Part shown: positions 7,303 through 14,365 of the stretch, in pieces
Position numbering within the stretch: position 1 is the stretch's first letter
How the letters are laid out: each line of letters opens with the position of its first letter
Assembly (NCBI GenBank): GCA_036389485.1
Contig: DASVPR010000045.1
Location: 62,001-126,000 of the forward strand
DNA from: CADCVT01 sp036389485
GTDB lineage: Bacteria; Actinomycetota; Thermoleophilia; Solirubrobacterales; Solirubrobacteraceae
Length of the DNA: 64,000 nt
Reading direction: 5' to 3'
Notes under the pieces: model-generated
What the model saw: the letters and a program-made list of their open reading frames with translations, nothing else
Databases searched by the model: none
What the model was told of the DNA's origin: nothing
Position numbers and translations under genes: made by a program

Positions 7303-9195
7303 TTACCCGCCCGGCCGGGCGCCCTGAGGCTCGGCCCGCACGGTCCGGTTCTTCCCCGCGCGCTTGGCCGCGTAGAGCGCGACGTCCGCGGCCGCGATGA
7401 GCGAGCCCTGGTCGTGCGCGCTCTCCGGCAGAGCCGCGGCGCCGAAGCTCGCGGTGACCCGCAGCGGCTCCTCGCCGTCCGGCACGGGGATGCGGATCGC
7501 CTCGATCCCGGTCCGGACGCGCTCGGCCAGCCCGTAGGCGCCCTCGATGTCCGCGGCGGGCAGGATCACCGCCAGCTCCTCGCCGCCGTAGCGCGCCGGC
7601 TCGTCCACCTCGCGCGACTCGGTCCGCAGCACGCGCGCGACCTCCCGCAGCACCTCGTCGCCGATCTGGTGGCCGTACGTGTCGTTGACCTGCTTGAAGT
7701 TGTCGACGTCGAGCATCACCAGCCCGACGCCGGTCTCGAACCGCCGCGCGCGCTCGAGCTCGGAAGCGAGCGCCTCCTGGAAGCGCCGGTGGTTGGACAG
7801 GCCGGTCAGCTCGTCGGTGACGGCCTGGCGCTGGACGGTCTCGTGCAGCTCGACGTTCTCGATCGACACGCCCGCCTGCGCGGCGAGGTAGTGGAACAGC
7901 TCGCGCTCGCTCGGCGCGAACGGCCGGTCGCAGCGCCAGACGGACACGACGCCCTCGACCTCGTCCCGCGCGCCGCGGAGCGGGTGCCCGAGCGCGCTCC
8001 CCTTCTCCGTCGACACCTCGCGCGGGTGCCCGCTCGCGAGCACCTCGCCCTCGACCTGCGCGATCACCTCGCTCAGCACCGCCGGGTCGCCGGTCACCGC
8101 GCGCTCCTCCGGCGGCGCGCCCGGCGACGGTCGCAGGGCGGCGCGCCCCCCGTCCGCGGCCACCCCGTCGACCGTCGTGCGCACGGCGATCTCCAGCAGC
8201 GCGTCGCGATCGAGGTTCGACGCGAACGCCTCGCCGATCCGCCGCAGCTGGTTCTCGAGGCGCCGGCGCTGCTCGCCCAGCTCCTCGAGCCGTCCCTCCA
8301 GCTGGCGGGCCATGCTGTTGAACTCGACGCCGAGCGCCGCGAACTCGTCGTGGCCCTCGATCGGGACCTCACTCGAGAAGTCGCCGCGGCCGAGCCTGCG
8401 CGCCGCCTCGAGGAAGGCGGCGATCCGCGACTGCAGCGAGCGCGAGACCACCGCCGCGAACGTGAACGCGAGGATGAAGAACCCGGCGAGCAGCGCCGCG
8501 GCGAGCAGCCGCGCCTGGCCGATCGCCTCGTCGGTCTCCTCCTGGCCGGCGAAGAGCGAGACCCGCGTCGTGCCGTTCCCGAACGCGCCGCGGTCGGCGA
8601 ACGACGCCACGCGGTACTCGGTGTCGCCGACGTCGACCTCGCCGACGGGCAGCGGGAGCGGCTCGGCCGGGACGCCGCGCAACGTCGCCCCGAGCGTGCG
8701 GTCGCCGGTGCGCACGACGACGTGCAGCCCGGTGATGCGACGGACGCTGCGCACGTAGGCTGTCGCGGTGCGGTCGGAGATCTCCAGTCGGTAGCGCCGC
8801 CCGCGCGGGTCGACCAGCTCGCGCTCGGCCACCGCGGTCGCGACCGACGAGCCCGCGTCGACGAGCGCGCGCCCCCGCGCGTCCGCGATCCGCACCCGCG
8901 CCAGCCCGAGCTCCTGCACCAGCGCCTCGGCCCGGCGCGTCGCGGCGCCCTCGTCACCGGCGCGCAGCGCCCGCGCCAGCGCGGGGTCGCCGCCGATCCG
9001 CGCCGCGAGCCGCCCCGCCCGCTCGGCGTCCTCCGCGAACAGGTTCCGGGCCGTCTGCTGCCGCGCGGCGATCCGCGCATCGGCCTTCCCGCGCTCGTTG
9101 TCCGAGAGCAGCCGGAAGAGCACGAACGCCATCGAGACCATCGGCAGGATCACGATGGCGACGAAGAACAGGGTCAGGCGGTTGCGAAAGCTCAC
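7303..9195 (-). CDS. Membrane diguanylate cyclase (sensor-HAMP-GAF-GGDEF)
   Basis: 630 residues. Makes c-di-GMP from two GTP. Order of domains: TM helix at about 8-28, extracytoplasmic sensor region to about 225, TM helix about 228-250, HAMP, coiled coil around 285-310, GAF about 312-455, then GGDEF. The active site reads ARYGGEEL, and REVD five residues before it fits the RxxD inhibitory I-site, so product feedback is expected. Start ATG 9195. It is followed closely by the acidic protein at 6764-7291. The tRNA-Ala gene lies upstream on the opposite strand. Confidence 0.92.
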   Translation of the reverse strand: MSFRNRLTLFFVAIVILPMVSMAFVLFRLLSDNERGKADARIAARQQTARNLFAEDAERAGRLAARIGGDPALARALRAGDEGAATRRAEALVQELGLARVRIADARGRALVDAGSSVATAVAERELVDPRGRRYRLEISDRTATAYVRSVRRITGLHVVVRTGDRTLGATLRGVPAEPLPLPVGEVDVGDTEYRVASFADRGAFGNGTTRVSLFAGQEETDEAIGQARLLAAALLAGFFILAFTFAAVVSRSLQSRIAAFLEAARRLGRGDFSSEVPIEGHDEFAALGVEFNSMARQLEGRLEELGEQRRRLENQLRRIGEAFASNLDRDALLEIAVRTTVDGVAADGGRAALRPSPGAPPEERAVTGDPAVLSEVIAQVEGEVLASGHPREVSTEKGSALGHPLRGARDEVEGVVSVWRCDRPFAPSERELFHYLAAQAGVSIENVELHETVQRQAVTDELTGLSNHRRFQEALASELERARRFETGVGLVMLDVDNFKQVNDTYGHQIGDEVLREVARVLRTESREVDEPARYGGEELAVILPAADIEGAYGLAERVRTGIEAIRIPVPDGEEPLRVTASFGAAALPESAHDQGSLIAAADVALYAAKRAGKNRTVRAEPQGARPGG

Positions 9196-9283
9196 GCTGC
9201 GGTGGCGCTCCGGGGTGGTAAGGAGCGTATTCCCCGGTGGAGCTAGACTTTCGACGCCAGGGACGGATGTTCCGCCCTGCCGC

Positions 9284-9356
9284 GGGGCTATAGCTCAGTT
9301 GGGAGAGCGCCTGGATCGCACCCAGGAGGTCGCCGGTTCGAGTCCGGCTAGCTCCA
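9284..9356 (+). tRNA. tRNA-Ala (CGC)
   Basis: 73-nt cloverleaf: acceptor GGGGCTA pairs with TAGCTCC (one G-U), D arm GCTC/GAGC, anticodon stem CCTGG/CCAGG around loop ATCGCAC giving anticodon CGC for codon GCG, and T arm GCCGG TTCGAGT CCGGC. No CCA is encoded; A9356 is the discriminator. The part from the anticodon loop to the 3' end is duplicated at 12837-12877, so this gene is the insertion site of the neighbouring island. Confidence 0.96.
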
Positions 9357-9357
9357 T
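9315..9357 (+). repeat. attL-type copy of the tRNA 3' half
   Basis: The 43 bases from the anticodon loop (ATCGCAC) to just past the tRNA 3' end recur, diverged, at 12837-12877. The last 13 bases (CGGCTAGCTCCAT, 9345-9357) are identical in both. Here the copy completes a functional tRNA. Confidence 0.75.
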
Positions 9358-9471
9358 CGCCACTGCCGCATCTCTTCGCGGAATCTGGGATTCGTCGTTG
9401 TCGGGTGCATTTCCACCGTCGACGGTCCCCGGAAAACCCGAGAGCGAACACGAGCCTGGCGAATCGCCGTC

Positions 9472-9660
9472 TCAGCGTCGCCGCGTGGCTGGGTGGCCGT
9501 AGCCGCTGAGCGTGATGCGGCCGTCGTGGTGGAGCTCGCTTGCGATGTAGACGACGCTGCGCCCTCGTAGAGCAGGAGGCTGGCGAAGCTATGCAAGGTG
9601 TGCGGCGTCACCTTGGCCGGGCCGGCAACGTCGAGGGCGTGGCGGGATGAGCGGCGACGC
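9472..9660 (-). pseudogene. Tyrosine recombinase (integrase) remnant, frameshifted
   Basis: On the minus strand one frame encodes RHALDVAGPAKVTPHTL followed by HSFASLLLYEGA, matching the integrase HxLRH box with the Arg lost. The frame then shifts, and a second frame gives SVVYIASEL-HHDGRITL-SGYGHP up to TGA at 9472, which matches the family end (LGHxxxxxTxxxYxH) with the catalytic Tyr present. Only this last quarter of an integrase is left, with no start codon. Its place next to the tRNA att site is where an intact integrase is expected. The upstream limit is approximate. Confidence 0.75.
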
Positions 9661-9882
9661 CACGACTGGTAACGGGCCTTTCACACACGTGACGCTCGCG
9701 GCGCCCAAAGCAAGTCATCTGTGCTGGTGCGCGGGGCGAACGATCGGCGCTAGCGCCCTACTGGCAGCTACGCCTGGGCATCGCGAGCGATGGCTCGGGA
9801 ACGCGTTCCGAGGGGAAACGCGGCTCTATACGCCACGACGTCACGCATGCCCGGGATAGCGGAAGCACACGCGAACATTCGA

Positions 9883-10206
9883 TCACCGCTGTTGCCCGGT
9901 CCGAGGCGGGGCATGACGTCGAAACCGATCGCCGAGCTCCTCGAGGCAGCGCCAGAAGGGATCGTCGGTACGCCGGTAGCTGCGCGGCGGCCTCCCGGCA
10001 CCTTCCCGATCGCCGATGCGAGGGTCAACCTCAAGGAGTCCAACCGACTCGAACGCGGCCAGGTGCTTCCGTGCTTCGGCCTGAGTGATGGCGAGCTCGT
10101 CGGCGATCGCCTGCGAGTACAGCTCCCCCGGCTCCGTCGTGAGCGCAGCGACCGCGACGGACAGGCGATGGTCATTGCGGAAGACCGCCTTCGACCACGC
10201 CCTCAT
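9883..10206 (-). CDS. Winged-helix transcriptional regulator
   Basis: 107 residues from ATG 10206, preceded by AAGG at 5 nt. A further in-frame ATG at 10239 lies inside operator 1 and would add 11 residues; it is less likely. The helix-turn-helix is clear: SQAIADELAITQAEARKHL followed by AAFESVGLLEVD, typical of ArsR/MarR-like dimeric regulators. A basic segment (GAGRPPRSYRR) forms the wing, and a C-terminal helix could dimerise. It is divergent from the small gene at 10412, with two palindromes between them, so it most likely represses itself and perhaps its neighbour. No metal-binding Cys pair is seen. Ligand unknown. Confidence 0.75.
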   Translation of the reverse strand: MRAWSKAVFRNDHRLSVAVAALTTEPGELYSQAIADELAITQAEARKHLAAFESVGLLEVDPRIGDREGAGRPPRSYRRTDDPFWRCLEELGDRFRRHAPPRTGQQR

Positions 10207-10232
10207 CGAGCCTTGATCCCAGTTCGCGGGAT

Positions 10233-10255
10233 TTTCCATCCGGATCGAATGGAAA
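10233..10255. promoter_or_regulatory. Operator 1, 23-bp palindrome
   Basis: Half-sites TTTCCAT (10233-10239) and ATGGAAA (10249-10255) are exact inverted repeats separated by 9 bp that are also nearly symmetric. It lies just upstream of the regulator start at 10206. Probable binding site of the winged-helix protein (inference). Confidence 0.65.
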
Positions 10256-10288
10256 TCTACTGGACGCGGTGAGCATGTCCGTCCGATA

Positions 10289-10311
10289 TTTCCATCCGAA
10301 TCGACTGGAAA
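10289..10311. promoter_or_regulatory. Operator 2, second copy of the palindrome
   Basis: TTTCCAT at 10289 and CTGGAAA ending at 10311 repeat operator 1, with inner bases CCGAATCGA. It lies exactly 56 bp from operator 1, centre to centre, about five helical turns. It lies between the divergent genes at 10206 and 10412, so a repressor bound to both sites could loop or cover both promoters. Confidence 0.65.
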
Positions 10312-10411
10312 CCTCTCACCGACGTGGTGGTGCTCCTGACGAACCGCCGTCGGCTCCGTCCGACTACGAAGAGGGCGTCTCCTGGCGCGCGCGGAATGAA
10401 CGCCGAGCTCG

Positions 10412-10726
10412 ATGACCGATAGCGCACACAGCAGCCCTCGTCGCGTACCGCCAGGCCGTTGCGGACCCGAAACAGCGGCTGCGGCGTCAGAGCGCCTCCG
10501 AGAGGCGCTCAGCGACGGTCGTTGGCGGTTCCGGACCGTCGATGGTTTGGCCCGCGATCTCGGACTGCCCCGTCAGGAGGTCGAGCGACTGCTCGAGGAC
10601 GAGTCCGCTATCGCGCGACGGTCTGTGATGACCGATCGCGAAGGTCGTGCTCTGTATACGAGCCGAGATCGTCGGCCGTCGCTCCGCGAGCGCCTGGAAC
10701 AGATTCGTTGGATCCTTGCGCACTAG
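10412..10726 (+). CDS. Free-standing copy of the DHODH-associated C-terminal domain
   Basis: 104 residues from ATG 10412. After a polar 28-residue leader, the remaining 70 residues align without gaps to the C-terminal domain of the protein at 11072-12532: about 44 identical positions, including FRT..GLARDL, ARRS.MTDREGRALYT and RERLE..RWILAH. The first half predicts as a helix-turn-helix-like unit (GLARDLGLPRQEVERLL), the second as a strand pair and final helix. Small domains of this kind occur at the ends of bacterial signalling and defence proteins and may mediate like-with-like association (inference). Function not known. It faces the membrane-protein gene convergently. Confidence 0.75.
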   Translation: MTDSAHSSPRRVPPGRCGPETAAAASERLREALSDGRWRFRTVDGLARDLGLPRQEVERLLEDESAIARRSVMTDREGRALYTSRDRRPSLRERLEQIRWILAH

Positions 10727-10753
10727 CCCTCGCTAGCCGCACTATCGGAGCGA

Positions 10754-11053
10754 TCACGAAACGCTGTTCTGATCGGGCCCGATCTTGCCGGCCCGTGCAG
10801 CAGCGTTGATGATGCTCGGCCACGCGGCACCCACGTTTAGCGCGACGTACCACGCGATGTCGTTGCTGGCGGCGTACGCCGCCGCGAATCCTCCGCCGAA
10901 AAGGAAGCCGACAGCACTGAGTAGCCAAAAGGAGCGCAACGAGACCCACTCGGGCCATTTGGAGCGAGGGGTGTACCGGAGGCTGTGGATCGGGAGGAAG
11001 TCAACAGCGAAGGCCCCGATGAAGCCGACAATGAACGCGAGTGCGGGAGACAA
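10754..11053 (-). CDS. Small membrane protein of unknown function
   Basis: 99 residues from ATG 11053. There are two or three hydrophobic segments: about 3-20 (LAFIVGFIGAFAVDFLP), about 43-63 (FWLLSAVGFLFGGGFAAAY) and a weaker one about 68-84 (WYVALNVGAAWPSII), with charged connectors and a polar tail. No family recognised. It follows the DHODH-like gene by 18 bp on the same strand, so the two are probably cotranscribed. The pairing of a soluble enzyme with a small multi-TM protein recalls effector/membrane-partner layouts, which is inference only. Confidence 0.7.
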   Translation of the reverse strand: MSPALAFIVGFIGAFAVDFLPIHSLRYTPRSKWPEWVSLRSFWLLSAVGFLFGGGFAAAYAASNDIAWYVALNVGAAWPSIINAAARAGKIGPDQNSVS

Positions 11054-11071
11054 ATTCGGGTCTCGCGCATC

Positions 11072-12532
11072 CTAGTGAGCAAGAATCCAGCGAGCACGCT
11101 CAAGTCGCTCCCGCATACTGATGCGTCGGTCGGGAGTTGTGTACAGCGCCCGTCCTTCCCGGTCGGTCATAGCCGATCTACGCGCAACCTCGGGATGCTG
11201 ATGGAGCAGGTCTGCAACTTGATCCGGACCGACGCGAAGGTCTCGCGCGAGACCCTCGAGCGTGCGGAATGCCCATCGCGGGTCTTCGAGGGCAGCAGTC
11301 ACGAGCTGAAGCAGCCGCTCTTCCCAAGTCGGTTCCGGGTGCCCGTCTCCCCAAAGGACCCTCGGAAACTGCGCGTTATTCGCTGCCGCGGTCGCGGTCT
11401 GCACGGCGTCAGCACCGCTTGCCATTAGCGCTCGAACGTCATGCGGCTCCATGACCCCGCCGATTCCGATGATGTCGAAGTCCCATTCGCGTTTCCGGCG
11501 CAGGTAAGCCAACGAGCGAACAAAGTCGAGCGCGAGATCTCGAATGGCCACTCCAGACAATCCCGCGGGCCGCTCGGCATCAGGGTCAGTAAGGGTCCCG
11601 CGAAATGCGGGACCGCCTTCGGGACGCTTCACTGACACTTGGACCGTATTGATCCCGGCGATCGCGTCGACGTGGCTAGCGACGGCCTCGACGACTGGCG
11701 CAAGCCGTCCGCGCTCCAGGAAGCTCAGCTTGATGACAAGCTTGGTCGCCGGCGCCAAGGCACCACGCACCGCGTTAACGATCCGGTAGGTGTCATCGGC
11801 GTTCTCGCAGATCGGTCGCGCGCCGCGGCCCTCTCGGCTCACAGTGTTTGGGCATGAGAGGTTCAACTCAATTGCAGCGGCGCGATCCGGGCTCGCCCCA
11901 AGCGCTGTCTCGGCATGCAGCGCGACTCGTACGAAATCGTCGACAAGCTCTTGGCCTCTGAGCTCCTCGTAATTTCCGGCAACACTTACGATCAGCACTT
12001 GGCCAGCGCGCAAGAAACGAAGGGCCTCGCGGACGTCCGACTGCCACTCCGCCGTCGGAGGTGACGGAATGCCGAACGAGTTGGCCATCGAAAACGCCCG
12101 GGCGTCGCGCGGCCGTGTCTGAGAACCTCCGACTACGCGTATCGCAGCCAGAGCTGAGTCAGGCGAGAGCGGCTCGTCAAGCTCTTCAACAAAGATCCAA
12201 TTGGGCGGAGGGAACGCTGGCCGACCATCCGGCGCGTCGCGGACGGTCTTGTACGTCAGAACGTTGAATCCCTGGTCCGCCAGCGCCTTAATCCACACGG
12301 CGCTAGCGGTCAATGGTGACGCCGGGACACCGATCGGATAGCCGACGGGAAACCCAAGCAACTCCCGTCGCGCATCGAGCGCAAAGACTTCGTCGGGCGC
12401 CGGATCAAGCTCGACCCGTGGTCCTTCTTTCCGATTCTCGGAGAATGGCTTCTCATAGTCGTAGGCGGAGTCGAGCTCGACCGCGGTCGACCCGCGCGGG
12501 CGTCCATCGGTGGTGGGGGTATCCTGGGACAC
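11072..12532 (-). CDS. Dihydroorotate-dehydrogenase-like flavoenzyme with extra C-terminal domain
   Basis: 486 residues. Residues of about 55-400 form an FMN TIM barrel of the dihydroorotate dehydrogenase type: FNVLTYKTVRD, the active-site segment ELNLSCPNT with the Cys that acts as base in class 1 enzymes, VIKLSF, and phosphate-binding IGIGGV with SGADAVQTATA. About 80 C-terminal residues are foreign to the family and repeat the domain of the 10412-10726 protein. The N-terminal 50 residues are polar. Catalytic residues look intact, so it may oxidise dihydroorotate or a related compound. Its place in a mobile island and the fused domain argue against a housekeeping pyrimidine role (inference). 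Forms an operon with 10754-11053. Confidence 0.82.
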   Translation of the reverse strand: MSQDTPTTDGRPRGSTAVELDSAYDYEKPFSENRKEGPRVELDPAPDEVFALDARRELLGFPVGYPIGVPASPLTASAVWIKALADQGFNVLTYKTVRDAPDGRPAFPPPNWIFVEELDEPLSPDSALAAIRVVGGSQTRPRDARAFSMANSFGIPSPPTAEWQSDVREALRFLRAGQVLIVSVAGNYEELRGQELVDDFVRVALHAETALGASPDRAAAIELNLSCPNTVSREGRGARPICENADDTYRIVNAVRGALAPATKLVIKLSFLERGRLAPVVEAVASHVDAIAGINTVQVSVKRPEGGPAFRGTLTDPDAERPAGLSGVAIRDLALDFVRSLAYLRRKREWDFDIIGIGGVMEPHDVRALMASGADAVQTATAAANNAQFPRVLWGDGHPEPTWEERLLQLVTAALEDPRWAFRTLEGLARDLRVGPDQVADLLHQHPEVARRSAMTDREGRALYTTPDRRISMRERLERARWILAH

Positions 12533-12836
12533 GGTCTAACGAAGCGAGCGAGCGGCCGTGACGGCCTCGGCTATCGGCGCAGCATAGCTACGCGCATGTT
12601 TGCCGCGCCCCGCGAGGACAACGGTTCCTCACTGACGCCCGTCAGACCCGCACGTAGCCCTCGCCTCGCCCATCGTTGGCGCAGAACTAGTGAGACCCGA
12701 GCTATCCGGAGCCTCTGCTCCTGCGAACCGGTTGGGGAAACGCGGCCGCAGGCGTACCGGCGCACTGGAATCGTCTCCGCGACTATCAGAACGGTGTCTG
12801 CTGTCCGTCGTCGTCCTTGAGGCCCGTGGTGGTTCA
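12533..12836. other. Non-coding end of the island
   Basis: No reading frame with recognisable protein content, no tRNA and no clear hairpin. It lies upstream of the DHODH-like gene, so it should hold that gene's promoter. The rest looks like decayed island DNA up to the tRNA repeat. Confidence 0.5.
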
Positions 12837-12877
12837 ATCGCACTCCGGCTTGGCCGGTCCGAGTCGGCTAGCTCCAT
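12837..12877 (+). repeat. attR-type degenerate tRNA-Ala 3' half
   Basis: It starts with the anticodon-loop bases ATCGCAC (12837-12843) and ends with the same 13 bases as the tRNA end (12865-12877). Between these it shows two 1-base deletions and several changes that would break the anticodon and T stems. It has no 5' half, so it is not a second tRNA but the displaced original 3' part. Confidence 0.75.
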
Positions 12878-12909
12878 TCTCGAACCGCGGGGCGTGAGAG
12901 GGTGCCGCG

Positions 12910-14352
12910 ATGGCGGCGGCACCGGACGACGACGCGGCGCGGCTTCGGGAGCTCGGGTACGAGCAGGAGCTGCGCCGCCGGCTGGGCGGCCTCGACAACG
13001 TCGCGATGGGCTTCGCGACGATCTCGCCGGTCGTCGGGCTGTACGCGGTCGCTCTGATCGGGACGACGCTCGCGGGGCCGGCGTGGCTCTGGGTCCTGCC
13101 GGTCGCGCTGGCCGGGCAGTGCCTGCTGCTCGCCCTCTACTCCGAGCTGGCGGCGGAGTTCCCGGTCACGGGCGGGCCGTACCAGTGGACGCGGCGGCTC
13201 GCGGGGCCGACGTACGAGTGGCTCACCGGCTGGGTCGCGGTCTGCGCGTACGCGGCCGCGAACACGACGATCGCCTACCTCGGCGCGCCCTGGCTGCTGA
13301 CCCTCCTCGGGATCGAGGCGCGGCCGGGGGCGATCGTCCTCGCGGGTCTGGTGCTAGTCGTCGCCGCGGCGCTGGCCGGCGCGCTCGGGATCGACGCGCT
13401 CAAGCGGGTCGTGCAGGCCGGCATCGGAGCGGAGGCGGCGGCGCTGGCGGGGATCGGGGTGGTCCTCCTCCTCGCGTTCCGCGAGCAGGACCTCTCGCTC
13501 CTCACCGAGACCCTCGGCGCCGAGGCGTCGTCCGGGGGATCGACGTTCGCGGCGCTGCTCGCCGCGCTCGCCGTCGGCGGCTGGGTGTTCATCGGCTTCG
13601 ACGCGTGCGTCGGCGCGGCGGAGGAGACGCGCGAGGCGGCGCGGCACGTGCCGCGCGCCGTCTGGCTCGCGGTGCTGAGCGTCGCCGCGCTCGTCATGCT
13701 GAACGCGGTCGCGGCGACGCTCGCGCATCCCGACCCGGCGGCGATCGTCGCCGGGACCGACGCCGACCCCGTCACGACGGCGGTCGTCATCTCGTTCGGC
13801 CACTGGTCGACGAAGCCGTTCGCGGCCATCGTGCTCGTCGCGTTCGTCGCATGCGGCGCCGCGGCGCAGGGTCTGACCGCCCGCACCGTCTACTCGATCG
13901 CGCGCGACGGCGTCCTCCCCGCGTCCCAGGCGCTGCGGCGCGTCAACCGCCGCGGCACCCCGCTCCCGGCGGTGGTGCTCACCGCCGTGCTCGCCGCAGC
14001 CGGGCTCCTCCTCGGGCTGGACGAGACCGCGATCGGCACCCTCATCGTGTTCGGGACCGCGGCGATCTACGTGTCGTTCCTCCTCGTCGCGTCCGCCGCG
14101 CTCATCGCCCGCGCGCGAGGCGCCTGGCGGCCCGCGCGACCGATCCGCGGCGGGCCGGTGCTCAACGTGCTCGCCGTCGCCTGGCTCGCGTTCGAGACCG
14201 TGAACATCGCGTGGCCGCGCGAGTCGATCGCGCCCCCGGGCGCGCCCTTCTACCAGGTGTGGGCGGCGCCGCTCGTGCTCGCGCTCATCGCGGCCACGGG
14301 CGTCGCGTACCTGCTCGCCGCCAAGCCGCCGCGCAGGCTCGACGCCGCGTGA
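12910..14352 (+). CDS. APC-superfamily amino acid permease
   Basis: 480 residues, about 12 hydrophobic helices. The N terminus after a charged 25-residue tail reads LGGLDNVAMGFATISPVVGLYAV, the conserved TM1 region of the amino acid/choline permease branch of APC transporters. EFPVTGGPYQWTRRLAG and TARTVYSIARDGVLP are further family marks in TM2-3 and the TM8 loop. Expected to import an amino acid or polyamine with protons across the inner membrane. Substrate unknown. It begins 32 bp beyond the island boundary and is followed 13 bp later by the LuxR/LAL gene, so the two may be cotranscribed. Confidence 0.88.
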   Translation: MAAAPDDDAARLRELGYEQELRRRLGGLDNVAMGFATISPVVGLYAVALIGTTLAGPAWLWVLPVALAGQCLLLALYSELAAEFPVTGGPYQWTRRLAGPTYEWLTGWVAVCAYAAANTTIAYLGAPWLLTLLGIEARPGAIVLAGLVLVVAAALAGALGIDALKRVVQAGIGAEAAALAGIGVVLLLAFREQDLSLLTETLGAEASSGGSTFAALLAALAVGGWVFIGFDACVGAAEETREAARHVPRAVWLAVLSVAALVMLNAVAATLAHPDPAAIVAGTDADPVTTAVVISFGHWSTKPFAAIVLVAFVACGAAAQGLTARTVYSIARDGVLPASQALRRVNRRGTPLPAVVLTAVLAAAGLLLGLDETAIGTLIVFGTAAIYVSFLLVASAALIARARGAWRPARPIRGGPVLNVLAVAWLAFETVNIAWPRESIAPPGAPFYQVWAAPLVLALIAATGVAYLLAAKPPRRLDAA

Positions 14353-14365
14353 GAGGGTTGGACGC

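Larger units (their letters stand above)
9315..12877. mobile_element. Small decayed integrative element in tRNA-Ala
   Basis: The element is about 3.5 kb, bounded by the tRNA-Ala 3' half (9315-9357) and a degenerate repeat of it (12837-12877). Inside are a frameshifted tyrosine-recombinase remnant directly beside the tRNA, a winged-helix regulator, a free small domain, a small membrane protein and a dihydroorotate-dehydrogenase-like gene. Base use is visibly less GC-rich and codon use more relaxed than in the flanking genes. Integration into tRNA 3' ends by tyrosine recombinases is well established. Here the far repeat carries two 1-base deletions and several substitutions and the integrase is broken, so the element is probably fixed. 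The stretch 9661-9882 shows no gene. Confidence 0.78.

Noticed and set aside
5830..9246. A plus-strand open frame of more than 1100 codons
   Set aside because: It runs antisense to the PhzF, acidic-protein and diguanylate cyclase genes; its composition is Arg/Ala/Pro-rich without motifs, a typical high-GC shadow.
9647..10272. Plus-strand frames in the island opposite the regulator
   Set aside because: No protein signal; the minus-strand winged-helix gene and the operators explain the segment.
12571..12843. Short frames on both strands between the DHODH-like gene and the att repeat
   Set aside because: No ribosome-binding site, no motif and low-complexity Arg/Ser composition; treated as non-coding.
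12837..12877. A possible second tRNA-Ala
   Set aside because: No 5' half, and deletions break the anticodon and T stems; it is an att-site remnant.
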